NCBI GenBank assembly: GCA_041391425.1
Contig: JAWKNZ010000012.1
Location: 45,135-109,134, forward strand
Direction: 5' to 3'
DNA from: JAWKNZ01 sp041391425
GTDB taxonomy: Bacteria; Bdellovibrionota_B; Oligoflexia; Oligoflexales; JAWKNZ01
Length of the DNA: 64,000 nt
Position numbers and translations under genes: made by a program. This document shows positions 27,214 to 35,046 of the stretch, in pieces; the stretch's first letter is position 1, and the number at the start of each line of letters is the position of its first letter. The notes beneath the pieces were generated by a model that made no database searches, was not told the origin of the DNA, and saw only the letters and a program-made list of their open reading frames with translations.

Positions 27214-29628
27214 TTAGGCCATAACTCGCAATTGACCAGAATTTAATGTTGCGGACATTATATTTACTGCATTGATAGAGTTTTGAGCTATTTTTCTCAG
27301 CGATCTAGCCGTAGATTTAATGTTACCACCATGAGAAGCTGGCGTTGAACCTTCTGATCCATCACGTCGCTCTCCAAAGGATTGTTGGTTGAAATGTTGA
27401 GAAAATTGCTGCCCCTGTTGATTTAAATTGGTGAAATTTTTATTTGAAGAAGTTTGTACATCTACCAAATGTAAATTCTGCGCTGACATTGCTTCTCCAA
27501 GCATGCCGACCTGTGAACCAATAAGCGCTCGGACACGATCTGAATTACTCATAATCCTTAGATTAACCCTATTATCTTCAACTTGTATTGCCATTGACAA
27601 TTCGCCGGCCTCTGGGAGGGTTAAATTAATCACAGCAGAAGAACGTTTCCCGTGGTTCATAGCGCTAATGCGATCGATAATTTGCTGGCTCAGCTGTTTA
27701 ACAATTTCAGTATCTTTAAGATCAGCCTCTCCTAACGAAAACGCATTTGCTTTAGAGTGAATATTTGATTGTTGATGGGATGTATTTTCTAAAGGTGTAA
27801 AAGGCTTCATAAATCTAGGGTCCTCTGAAAAATCAGCATCGCCATCGAAAGACTCTTCTGAAATCGAAGAGACTACTTCGTCTAGAGGCTTATCCGTCAC
27901 AACAAGAAAATCTTCACCACCTTCATCTATAACATTTAACGATGAAAGATTTTTTGCTACCGTATTATTCGAGCTAACAAATGCATCAGATTGGAATCTA
28001 GGACGTCCTATGGTTTCTTCTATATGTTGTTCAGAATCTACATCTTGGCTTTTAACCAATACATCAGCATCAGATGATTCCAAAAGATCATTTATTTTTA
28101 AAGAAGACTCCAGACCCATCCTATTTCTAATGATCTGATCCTGTAAATAATTCATATCTCGCGGCAGATTTTTCATCGCAGGTCCATCCAATGTATTAGA
28201 TCGATACGAATCCATCGAAGCTTCAAATCTTTCAAAAAGATTATTCGAACCATCATATTCAATGTTTTCTAATTTATTTTCGAAAGACAGCAGACGATCC
28301 GGAGCCTGCTCCATACCCACTTTATTGCTAACCTCTGGAGAATTTTCCCTCACACCTGCAATAACTCTCTGATTATCAATAGCTTCATTTGGATTTTTTA
28401 TACTATCTCGCAAAAGACCTAAACTACTAGTCAGCCCCTCTTGTTCAATCAGTTCACCAAGGCCACCCTCCGGCTGCAACTGATCGTTTCTGGCCTCGGT
28501 TACATCACCACTGCCTGAAAAATCAATATTTTTGACAGATGCTTCATCTTGTAGGCTTTGATCGATCGAGAAAGTGTTATCTACCGTCACAGTAGCTATC
28601 CCCTCAAACGGCGTTGACGAGAAATCTACCATCGACATGCCTGCCGACTCGGAAGCTTTAGTAGGCTTAGGATATTCTAGGGAACCCTGTTCTCCTCCAG
28701 CAGAAGAAGCCTTTGCATTTACGGTATTTGAAGCTGTCAAGATATCAGAGCTTGGCGCAATATTACCAATATTCCCCACAGCTCCTGCTAATTCATCTTT
28801 TTTCTTTTGCAAATTTTGCTTTTGTATCACCTCTGCTGACTTCGCAGAAATATTCTGATCAGCGATTGTTGGCTTACTCAATTTTTCTAATTGAGTTGCC
28901 TGAGCCATATACTGCGATAAGCCATTCGTCGGCAAAGTATCTTTAAGCCTGGTTAACTCGACAACAATTTTTTGAGGATCGATGCCAATCGCCTTAAAAA
29001 AATCAACTGGGTCAACTTTTTCAGCAACATCCAGTCCTATTGATTGGGCACCGGCTATAACTCCCTGTGGTAATCCAAGCTTTTCTATCATTTCCGATAC
29101 AGGAACAGGCTTTTGCATGAAAGAAGTAATATCTTCAGCCATAGCTTCCGTAATAAATTTACTAGAAGAAACAACTTGAGGGATCGACTCAGGATTCAAA
29201 CCGTCAAACTGCCCAGTCAGAATTTTAAGCGTTGGAGACTTTTGCACTGCGGCTAAGCCCTTGCCTATCATTGAACCAATTTTATCCAACGACGCACTTC
29301 TCTTCATCGTTCGTAACGAATTATCTCCACGCTCAGAAATGTTAGCCTTGCTATCAGCAGAGTCATCAAGGTTCGATAATTGTTGCCGCCTACGATCAGG
29401 TTTTATCGACCCTGATTCATCCCTTGCCTGCGGATGTTCCTCTTTCGCAGGTATAGAACGCTCTACATCTTTCTGCTTTGTATCAGAGGCCAACACATCT
29501 TCAAAAGACTGCCTTCTCTCATTATGCGCCGCCTTTTCGCTACCACGAACTGGTTTTATTGGAGGCGCAACATTAGAAGGGTTGTTTGCCGACTTAGAAA
29601 TTAACGATGTAAATAAGTCTGAGCTCAA
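27214..29628 (-). CDS. fliK: FliK, flagellar hook-length control protein
   Basis: 804 aa, long for FliK. Most of it is low-complexity, Ser/Asp/Asn-rich and probably disordered, as expected for the ruler part. The C-terminal Flg_hook domain (~650-740) shows INLTLPEAGELSMAIQVEDN, VNLRIMSNSDRVRALI and LGEAMSAQNL, the substrate-switch region that acts on FlhB. Gln/Asn-rich sequence follows. Start is TTG with AAGGA six bases upstream; no ATG fits. It is first in a fliK-flgD unit. Confidence 0.85.
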   Translation of the reverse strand: MSSDLFTSLISKSANNPSNVAPPIKPVRGSEKAAHNERRQSFEDVLASDTKQKDVERSIPAKEEHPQARDESGSIKPDRRRQQLSNLDDSADSKANISERGDNSLRTMKRSASLDKIGSMIGKGLAAVQKSPTLKILTGQFDGLNPESIPQVVSSSKFITEAMAEDITSFMQKPVPVSEMIEKLGLPQGVIAGAQSIGLDVAEKVDPVDFFKAIGIDPQKIVVELTRLKDTLPTNGLSQYMAQATQLEKLSKPTIADQNISAKSAEVIQKQNLQKKKDELAGAVGNIGNIAPSSDILTASNTVNAKASSAGGEQGSLEYPKPTKASESAGMSMVDFSSTPFEGIATVTVDNTFSIDQSLQDEASVKNIDFSGSGDVTEARNDQLQPEGGLGELIEQEGLTSSLGLLRDSIKNPNEAIDNQRVIAGVRENSPEVSNKVGMEQAPDRLLSFENKLENIEYDGSNNLFERFEASMDSYRSNTLDGPAMKNLPRDMNYLQDQIIRNRMGLESSLKINDLLESSDADVLVKSQDVDSEQHIEETIGRPRFQSDAFVSSNNTVAKNLSSLNVIDEGGEDFLVVTDKPLDEVVSSISEESFDGDADFSEDPRFMKPFTPLENTSHQQSNIHSKANAFSLGEADLKDTEIVKQLSQQIIDRISAMNHGKRSSAVINLTLPEAGELSMAIQVEDNRVNLRIMSNSDRVRALIGSQVGMLGEAMSAQNLHLVDVQTSSNKNFTNLNQQGQQFSQHFNQQSFGERRDGSEGSTPASHGGNIKSTARSLRKIAQNSINAVNIMSATLNSGQLRVMA

Positions 29629-30184
29629 TTGCAGTCCTTCACCAAAGTATTTAACTGACAGTAAGACCTCTATTGCTTATATTTTATCCAATTACATCTC
29701 GACGCAAAGGGTCTCTTGACGGAAAGCTTTGCCTAATCGATGCTACCTAGCAAATTTAAACATCTGATAGCAAAATAAAGAGATGGGCAAGAAAAAAATA
29801 TTTATTATATTAATAAGTTATATAAATATAGTAAATTCACCAGCAAATTTCTCATAAATTTTTGCTTCGAACTCCCCACAAGGCAACCTGCAAATAAATA
29901 GGATTCCTGTTGACAGAGAAAGCATTTTAGAACATAGTGCATGCCCTGAACGCCTAGTTCATAGCCTGTATTAGGAAACTATCTGACGTACAGGATATCG
30001 AGATGCAGTAGGAAAATGTATTTAAAGTTATGTAACAATGCATAACAAAAACATTTTTCTAAAGCAAGGGTGGTAAACGTCAGGCAACTTTTTGATGGGC
30101 TAGTAATAGCTATAGATTTATAATCACTGATTTTATAGACTTATAGCCAGTTTGCTCAAGTTATTTTTTCAGGAGCTCAACTCA
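29629..30184. other. Intergenic spacer between fliK and rplU
   Basis: 556 bases between divergent genes, very AT-rich around 29790-29850. It holds a repeat-family-2-like palindrome at 29972-30090 with a strong inner hairpin (arms TAGGAAAATGT at 30009-30019 and ACATTTTTCTA at 30051-30061). It must contain the fliK and rplU promoters, but no flagellar sigma-28 or sigma-54 site was clear. Confidence 0.5.
29972..30090. repeat. Degenerate repeat family 2, copy 2, with nested hairpin
   Basis: Outer halves CTGACGT (29982-29988) and ACGTCAG (about 30077-30083) face each other. Inside, GGAAAATGT/ACATTTTTC and GTTATG/CATAAC form nested stems. The left end TAGGAAACTATCTGACGTAC followed by AGGATATCGAGATG matches the other family members. 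Confidence 0.5.
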
Positions 30185-30493
30185 ATGTATGCAGTAATTA
30201 AAGCCGGTGGGCACCAGTATCGAGTAAAAGAAGGTGACTCGTTAACAATCGACAAAGTTGAAGGTACAGCTGGTGACAAAATCACTTTTGACCAAGTGCT
30301 TATGGTCGGTGGTAACAAACCAGTACTCGGAAAGCCTTTAGTATCAGGTGCTTCAGTAGAGGCTACTATAGAAGAGCAGATTAAAAACCCTAAAATTATT
30401 GTCTTCAAGTACAAGCGCCGTAAGAACTACAAAAGAAACAAAGGGCATAAACAGCCGGTGACTGTTGTTAAAGTTGGTAAAATCAACGGGTAA
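30185..30493 (+). CDS. rplU: 50S ribosomal protein L21
   Basis: 102 aa from MYAVIKAGGHQYRV, the universal L21 N-terminus; AGGAG (30171-30175) lies nine bases before ATG 30185, so the longer frame from 30152 is not the start. The C-terminus has KRRKNYKRNKGHKQP, matching the conserved K-RR-Y-RKxGHRQ signature. rpmA follows 42 bases downstream, the usual rplU-rpmA-obgE order. Confidence 0.97.
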   Translation: MYAVIKAGGHQYRVKEGDSLTIDKVEGTAGDKITFDQVLMVGGNKPVLGKPLVSGASVEATIEEQIKNPKIIVFKYKRRKNYKRNKGHKQPVTVVKVGKING

Positions 30494-30535
30494 TACAGTC
30501 AAATAAAGCAGGTTTGTTCATAGGGGATCTAAGAA

Positions 30536-30793
30536 ATGGCACATAAGAAAGCCGGTGGTAGTACAAAAAACGGTCGCAACTCTAATCCACAGTATCGTGG
30601 AATTAAAGTGTATGGTGGAACCCGTGTTACCCCAGGAAGCATCATAGTTCGTCAAGTAGGTAGTACATTCCATGCAGGCCAAAATGTTGGTACTGGAAAA
30701 GACTATACTTTGTTTGCCCTTGTTGAAGGAAAAGTAGTTTTCGAAAAATTCGGCAAACAAAAGCAAAGAGTACGTATCGAGCCAATGGCATAA
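30536..30793 (+). CDS. rpmA: 50S ribosomal protein L27
   Basis: 85 aa. MAHKKAGGSTKNGRNSNPQY is the classical bacterial L27 N-terminus, with no Firmicutes-type cleavable extension. The N-terminal arm reaches the peptidyl-transferase centre. Full length and well conserved (GKDYTLFALVEGKV). Same operon as rplU. Confidence 0.97.
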   Translation: MAHKKAGGSTKNGRNSNPQYRGIKVYGGTRVTPGSIIVRQVGSTFHAGQNVGTGKDYTLFALVEGKVVFEKFGKQKQRVRIEPMA

Positions 30794-30890
30794 ATAACTA
30801 TACCGCGAACTACTCATTTTAAAAAGCTTTCTGAGGTGCAGAATGTAATGGCACAGAAGAAAAAGTGATGGAGTTGTTTGCCCATAATAA

Positions 30891-30950
30891 GGCTCTTTTC
30901 TCCTAAAGTAGCGCGGTGATCATGCACATCAGGTAGTTTGTTTCTCATTC
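30891..30950. repeat. Degenerate repeat family 2, copy 3
   Basis: GGCTCTTTTCTCCTAAAGTA...CACATCAGGTAGTTTG on the plus strand matches copy 1 (GCTCTTTTCTCTAAA...ACATCAGACAAACTT). Confidence 0.5.
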
Positions 30951-31077
30951 TTTTCCGTTCTCTGTCCATCAACTTGCACCCATATCACCGATAACAAAGC
31001 TTAGCAGACAAGACTTGCCTAAAGGATGTAAAGAAATACTCCATTCAACGCGGTAACAGAATGTGTAATTACAGTTA

Positions 31078-31203
31078 TATTAACTGGAGCAAAACCCATG
31101 AGAGCAAGGTGCAGAGGAACGAGCAGCACAGTGTACATATGGGTACATGAGCAGCGCAGAGACGAAAGCAACGCAGCTATCATAGATTTTGCTCCAGTTA
31201 ATA
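31078..31203. repeat. Palindromic repeat element C with perfect 17-bp inverted ends
   Basis: TATTAACTGGAGCAAAA (31078-31094) and its exact reverse complement (31187-31203) enclose 92 bases whose centre is TGTACATATGGGTACA. The interior (GAGGAACGAGCAGCAC ... GAGCAGCGCAGAGACGAAAG) is GC-richer than its surroundings. Same family as elements A and B. Confidence 0.8.
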
Positions 31204-31242
31204 ATAAGCCTTGCTATCTAATATGTCGCAGGTGGGTCAGTT

Positions 31243-32355
31243 ATGAAATTTATAGATTCAACAAAAATTAAAGTCCGCTCTGGCAACGGCGGCGCAGGAA
31301 TCGTCAGTTTTCGCACAGCCCGCAATCGCCCAAAGTTAGGCGCGGATGGTGGAAACGGCGGAAATGGAGGCGATGTATACCTCGTTGCAGACAAGGGATT
31401 AAATACTCTAAATTCGCTGCGCTATCGCCAGCTTTACAAAGCAGAGCACGGAGAAAAGGGCGGCTCAAACGTCAAGACAGGCCGGTGTGGGGACTCGCTT
31501 GAAATACCAGTTCCCTTAGGAACTATCGCCTATAATGATGCCACTGGAGAAATGCTAGGAGAATTATTACACCACTCCGACAAGCTCCTCTTAGCTAAGG
31601 GTGGAAAGCGAGGCTACGGCAATTACCATTTCCTTAAAGACACTCATCAAGCTCCCCGTGAATCCTTACCAGGTGAGCTAGGAATAGAATTAGAAGTTAG
31701 CCTAGAATTAAAAGTTTTGGCTGATGTTGGGTTAGCAGGGTTTCCTAATGCAGGAAAATCAACGTTTTTAAGCCGAATGAGTGCGGCTAGACCAAAAATA
31801 GCCGATTATCCATTTACCACATTAGCACCCAACTTAGGAGTTGTTGACTTATCCGAGTTTGGAAAATTTCAAGACTCATTTGTCATTGCAGATATTCCCG
31901 GTCTAATAGAAGGCGCAAGCGAAGGCAAAGGGCTCGGCCACGCATTTTTAAAACACTTAGAACGTACTAGAGTTATCCTTTATATCATCGATGCCTTTGA
32001 TCTCGAAGAGACAGATCCTGTCAATGCTTTTATAAAACTACGGCAAGAATTAGAAAAATATGACAGCCAGATACTGAGCAGAAAAACACTTATCCTAGTC
32101 AACAAGATCGACCTCGCTCCCTCAGATTTTGACACCAAAGGATTAGAAGGTAAGTTCAAACTTATTGCCAAAGACACTGACGTGCTATTTGCATCAGGTG
32201 CAACAGGTGAAGGGCTCATTGCCGTTAAGCAGAAACTATATGAAATACTATCCGAACAGAAATGTATCGAAGAAGCAAAAAACGAAGAAATCCAATTTTT
32301 ATCAAGCTTGTCTCACCTTAATGATAATGGCGAGAACAAAAAACAGAAAGATTAA
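31243..32355 (+). CDS. obgE: Obg GTPase
   Basis: 370 aa GTPase of late 50S assembly. Residues 1-160 form the glycine-rich Obg fold (GADGGNGGNGGDVYL), followed by the G domain: G1 GFPNAGKST, G2 around YPFTTLAPNLG, G3 DIPGLIEGA and G4 NKID. No large C-terminal OCT domain. Next in order are nadD, rsfS and rlmH, a standard bacterial arrangement. Confidence 0.96.
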   Translation: MKFIDSTKIKVRSGNGGAGIVSFRTARNRPKLGADGGNGGNGGDVYLVADKGLNTLNSLRYRQLYKAEHGEKGGSNVKTGRCGDSLEIPVPLGTIAYNDATGEMLGELLHHSDKLLLAKGGKRGYGNYHFLKDTHQAPRESLPGELGIELEVSLELKVLADVGLAGFPNAGKSTFLSRMSAARPKIADYPFTTLAPNLGVVDLSEFGKFQDSFVIADIPGLIEGASEGKGLGHAFLKHLERTRVILYIIDAFDLEETDPVNAFIKLRQELEKYDSQILSRKTLILVNKIDLAPSDFDTKGLEGKFKLIAKDTDVLFASGATGEGLIAVKQKLYEILSEQKCIEEAKNEEIQFLSSLSHLNDNGENKKQKD

Positions 32356-32386
32356 CAAGGCAAGAGCAAATCGGACTTGATAGACC

Positions 32387-33091
32387 ATGACAGCAGCAAG
32401 ACAAGAAATTATAGTTTTCGGTGGTACGTTTGACCCTCCTCATCAAGGGCATATTGAATGCGTCGAATTAGTACTAGAAAATTTCCCTAATGCCAAAGTT
32501 TGGATCATTCCCTCAGCTAGTCCCGCATTTGCTCGTCATAGTAAGGAAAAAACTCCTCACTATAGCTATGAAGATAGGCTTCAACTTTGCCGACTTGCTT
32601 TCCAAGACAATACGAATTTGCCAAAAAACAAGATAATAATTTCAGATATAGAAAACTCTGCTATTGAACGAAACTATACTATTAACACTTTAAAGAAAAT
32701 TTCGGATTTGAACCCAAGTGCAAAAATATTTTTCCTTATTGGGCAGGATCAGCTCGAATCATTTTCTAAATGGTATAAACCAAAAGAAATACTAGAAATA
32801 GCATCTCTCATTGCAGTCAGTCGGCCTAACTCTGATCACACCACACTAAATAAACTGACAGAGAAACTTGCAAACGATCTAATGCTACAACTGGATTGGA
32901 ATCAAACAAAGGACATAGCAAAGCTTGGAAAAGAAAAAAAATACAATGTTTTTTTATTTTCTACCCTCAAAAATGACGTCGCAAGCTCTAAAATCTGGCA
33001 CTACATAAATAGTCATGAATCTATTCCCGATGCCTGGCTACCCGAGTCAATTAAAACCATTATAGAAAAAAATATGAAAGGGTATAAATGA
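32387..33091 (+). CDS. nadD: Nicotinate-nucleotide adenylyltransferase
   Basis: 234 aa. Adenylates nicotinate mononucleotide to make deamido-NAD. GGTFDPPHQGH is the nucleotidyl-transferase signature with the H-x-G-H pair, FLIGQDQLESFSKW is typical of NadD, and ERNYTINTL replaces the usual SYT-DT motif. The C-terminal ISxTxIR motif of NadD is not recognisable, as SSKIWHYI occupies that area, which may be divergence. The stop overlaps the rsfS ATG by four bases. Confidence 0.88.
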   Translation: MTAARQEIIVFGGTFDPPHQGHIECVELVLENFPNAKVWIIPSASPAFARHSKEKTPHYSYEDRLQLCRLAFQDNTNLPKNKIIISDIENSAIERNYTINTLKKISDLNPSAKIFFLIGQDQLESFSKWYKPKEILEIASLIAVSRPNSDHTTLNKLTEKLANDLMLQLDWNQTKDIAKLGKEKKYNVFLFSTLKNDVASSKIWHYINSHESIPDAWLPESIKTIIEKNMKGYK

Positions 33092-33438
33092 ACTACGTAG
33101 ACCTCGCAAATTTCGCCGCCAAAGCAGCTGCAAGCAAAAAAGCGATTAGAATGGTACTAATGGATCTTCGAGGCATGTCCGATCTTTGCGATTACCAATT
33201 AATTTGCTCTGGAGAAAATGCTAGACAGACCCTAGCGATTGCAGAGTCCATAGAAAGAAGTGTAAGAACCGAATTCAGGGTAAAACCTTCTGCTATAGAA
33301 GGAAAAACAAACGGGAATTGGATCCTCATGGATTACGGACCTGTTAACATTCATATTTTTTACGACTATTTAAGAGATTTTTATGCCTTAGAGCAGCTAT
33401 GGCCTAAAGCAAAGTTTATTGACTTAAAATCTGTTTAA
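33088..33438 (+). CDS. rsfS: Ribosome silencing factor RsfS
   Basis: 116 aa. Binds L14 and blocks subunit joining in starvation. Seen: VLMDLRGMSDLCDYQLICSG and the C-terminal WILMDYGPVNIHIFYDYLRDFYALEQLW, both signature regions. Overlaps nadD by four bases, a common nadD-rsfS coupling. Confidence 0.93.
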   Translation: MNYVDLANFAAKAAASKKAIRMVLMDLRGMSDLCDYQLICSGENARQTLAIAESIERSVRTEFRVKPSAIEGKTNGNWILMDYGPVNIHIFYDYLRDFYALEQLWPKAKFIDLKSV

Positions 33439-33491
33439 AAGCCTCCTGGTAAAATGGTTAATGGGATCTACGATATCCATGTGAGGTATAT

Positions 33492-33992
33492 TTGAAATTC
33501 AAGATGATCAAAATCGGTAAAATCAACCGTAAAGAGATAATAAATCTCGTTGCCGATTACGAAAAAAGGCTACGAACGTTAATCAACATCGAAACCTTCG
33601 AATATAAAGATCATCCGCCTGCAGAAAGCAGTAATACGGGCACTAACAAATCTACAAAAAAAATTAAAAAAGACCCTCTCCAAATCATCAAAGAATTTAA
33701 AAAAATACCTGGTGATTTTATGGTTATACTAGATGAAAGAGGAAAAAACTTAAGTTCGCTAGAGCTTGCTAATTTTATTAAGAAAAAGACAGAAGACCCA
33801 TTAGTTAAATCCATAAGCTTTGTGATCGGTGGTGCCTATGGAGTAGGGGAGTCAGCCCGCACCGAAGCTGACTTTATATGGAGTTTATCAAATGCAGTTT
33901 TACCAAATGAAATTGCTTGGCTAATTGCTTGGGAGCAAATTTACCGTGCCCATAGCATTATTCAAGGCACTCCCTACCATCACGATAATTGA
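33492..33992 (+). CDS. rlmH: RlmH, 23S rRNA pseudouridine-1915 N3-methyltransferase
   Basis: 166 aa SPOUT-fold methyltransferase. The C-terminal knot is clear: FVIGGAYGVGESARTEAD, LSNAVLPNEIAWLIAWEQIYRAHSIIQGTPYHH. A Lys/Ser-rich segment around residues 50-70 is a small insertion. TTG at 33492 is the start, with GAGG seven bases before it; an ATG four codons later lacks such a site. Follows rsfS by 53 bases. Confidence 0.93.
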   Translation: MKFKMIKIGKINRKEIINLVADYEKRLRTLINIETFEYKDHPPAESSNTGTNKSTKKIKKDPLQIIKEFKKIPGDFMVILDERGKNLSSLELANFIKKKTEDPLVKSISFVIGGAYGVGESARTEADFIWSLSNAVLPNEIAWLIAWEQIYRAHSIIQGTPYHHDN

Positions 33993-34293
33993 CAAAAGCT
34001 ACCCCCAGAAGCACAACAGCATAGGAATTCCATACGACTTTGCCTAAACTTGCAGTGAGACTTCAATATCCACCGCTTGATATTGACGATACTTCTTCAA
34101 TAGCCGTATGATTTTTATTTAAAATATTAGATTTTATCTGTCAGTTTTTAAGACATCCCTGGTAAGATTAAGATAATATCTGATACTCAATAAACGATAA
34201 AAACGGCAAACGAACTTAACGTGTCAAATGGACTAAAAAATTCAGACATATACAATCTAAGAAAAACATCATAGCGATCTCTTCATCGTAAAA
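33993..34293. other. Intergenic spacer between rlmH and comF
   Basis: 301 bases with no ORF. A small hairpin, CAATATC...GATATTG, lies near 34064-34084. Nothing else supported. Confidence 0.4.
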
Positions 34294-35046
34294 ATGCCTT
34301 ACAAAATCATGATAAATATTTGCACTATCTGTTTTAAAAAACCAATTATGACCAATAAGCCGTATAGTTATATTTGCATCACCTGCAACAATAACTTAGA
34401 AAAGCTACAAATCAGCAGTTCAACCACTATATCTAACTCTATTTATCACTATGAAGGGGTCGTTCGAACCTTAATCCTACGCACAAAAGTACACAGTGAT
34501 ATTAGAGCACTCCAACTAATCTGTACACTTTTCGTAAATCATGCAAAAACAAGCGCAGCGTGTGACTGGTGTACACACATAATGCCAGCTCCCTCCAGTC
34601 TCTGGGGACGCCTACGAGGACGATTCGATATAGCAAATTATATAGCTCATACTTTATCAAAAGAGTTCAAAAAGCCATTAATAACACCACCTTTTAATCT
34701 CAGATGGAGATTAAAAAAACGTGCGTTTATCAACAAGAAACAATCAAAGGTTGAATATGCAAAGACACAGGAAAAAATAATAGAGTTACCAATTAGTATT
34801 AACAACGCTTGTTATCTGAAGCAATATACAAGCTGTATAAATCGGAAAAATCCTAACAAAGGTTGCCACAAAACAACATCAGCTGATATCTTATTGCTTG
34901 AAGACCATAACCTTTTCCAAAAAAGAAAAATTCTGGTCATTGACGATATCATCACAACAGGAAACAACTTACGATCTATCTATTCCGCTCTACAAATTGA
35001 TAATGTAAAGTTTCTTACCTTAGCAAAAGCAATAAATAAAAACTAA
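34294..35046 (+). CDS. comF: ComF family phosphoribosyltransferase-like protein
   Basis: 250 aa. N-terminal zinc-ribbon-like Cys pairs (CTIC and CITC) followed by a type-I phosphoribosyltransferase domain with the PRPP loop ILVIDDIITTGNN near residue 215. ComF proteins are linked to DNA uptake in some bacteria. The middle (~165-205) is divergent. Convergent with mutS, overlapping it by four bases. Confidence 0.82.
   Translation: MPYKIMINICTICFKKPIMTNKPYSYICITCNNNLEKLQISSSTTISNSIYHYEGVVRTLILRTKVHSDIRALQLICTLFVNHAKTSAACDWCTHIMPAPSSLWGRLRGRFDIANYIAHTLSKEFKKPLITPPFNLRWRLKKRAFINKKQSKVEYAKTQEKIIELPISINNACYLKQYTSCINRKNPNKGCHKTTSADILLLEDHNLFQKRKILVIDDIITTGNNLRSIYSALQIDNVKFLTLAKAINKN

Larger units (their letters stand above)
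30794..31242. other. Repeat-bearing spacer between rpmA and obgE
   Basis: 449 bases inside what is normally a tight rplU-rpmA-obgE operon. The space is taken by a family-2 repeat (30891-30950) and palindromic element C (31078-31203). No ORF or clear promoter seen. Confidence 0.6.

Noticed and set aside
27428..29719. Several plus-strand ORFs opposite fliK
   Set aside because: Antisense shadows of the low-complexity fliK sequence without ribosome sites or domains.
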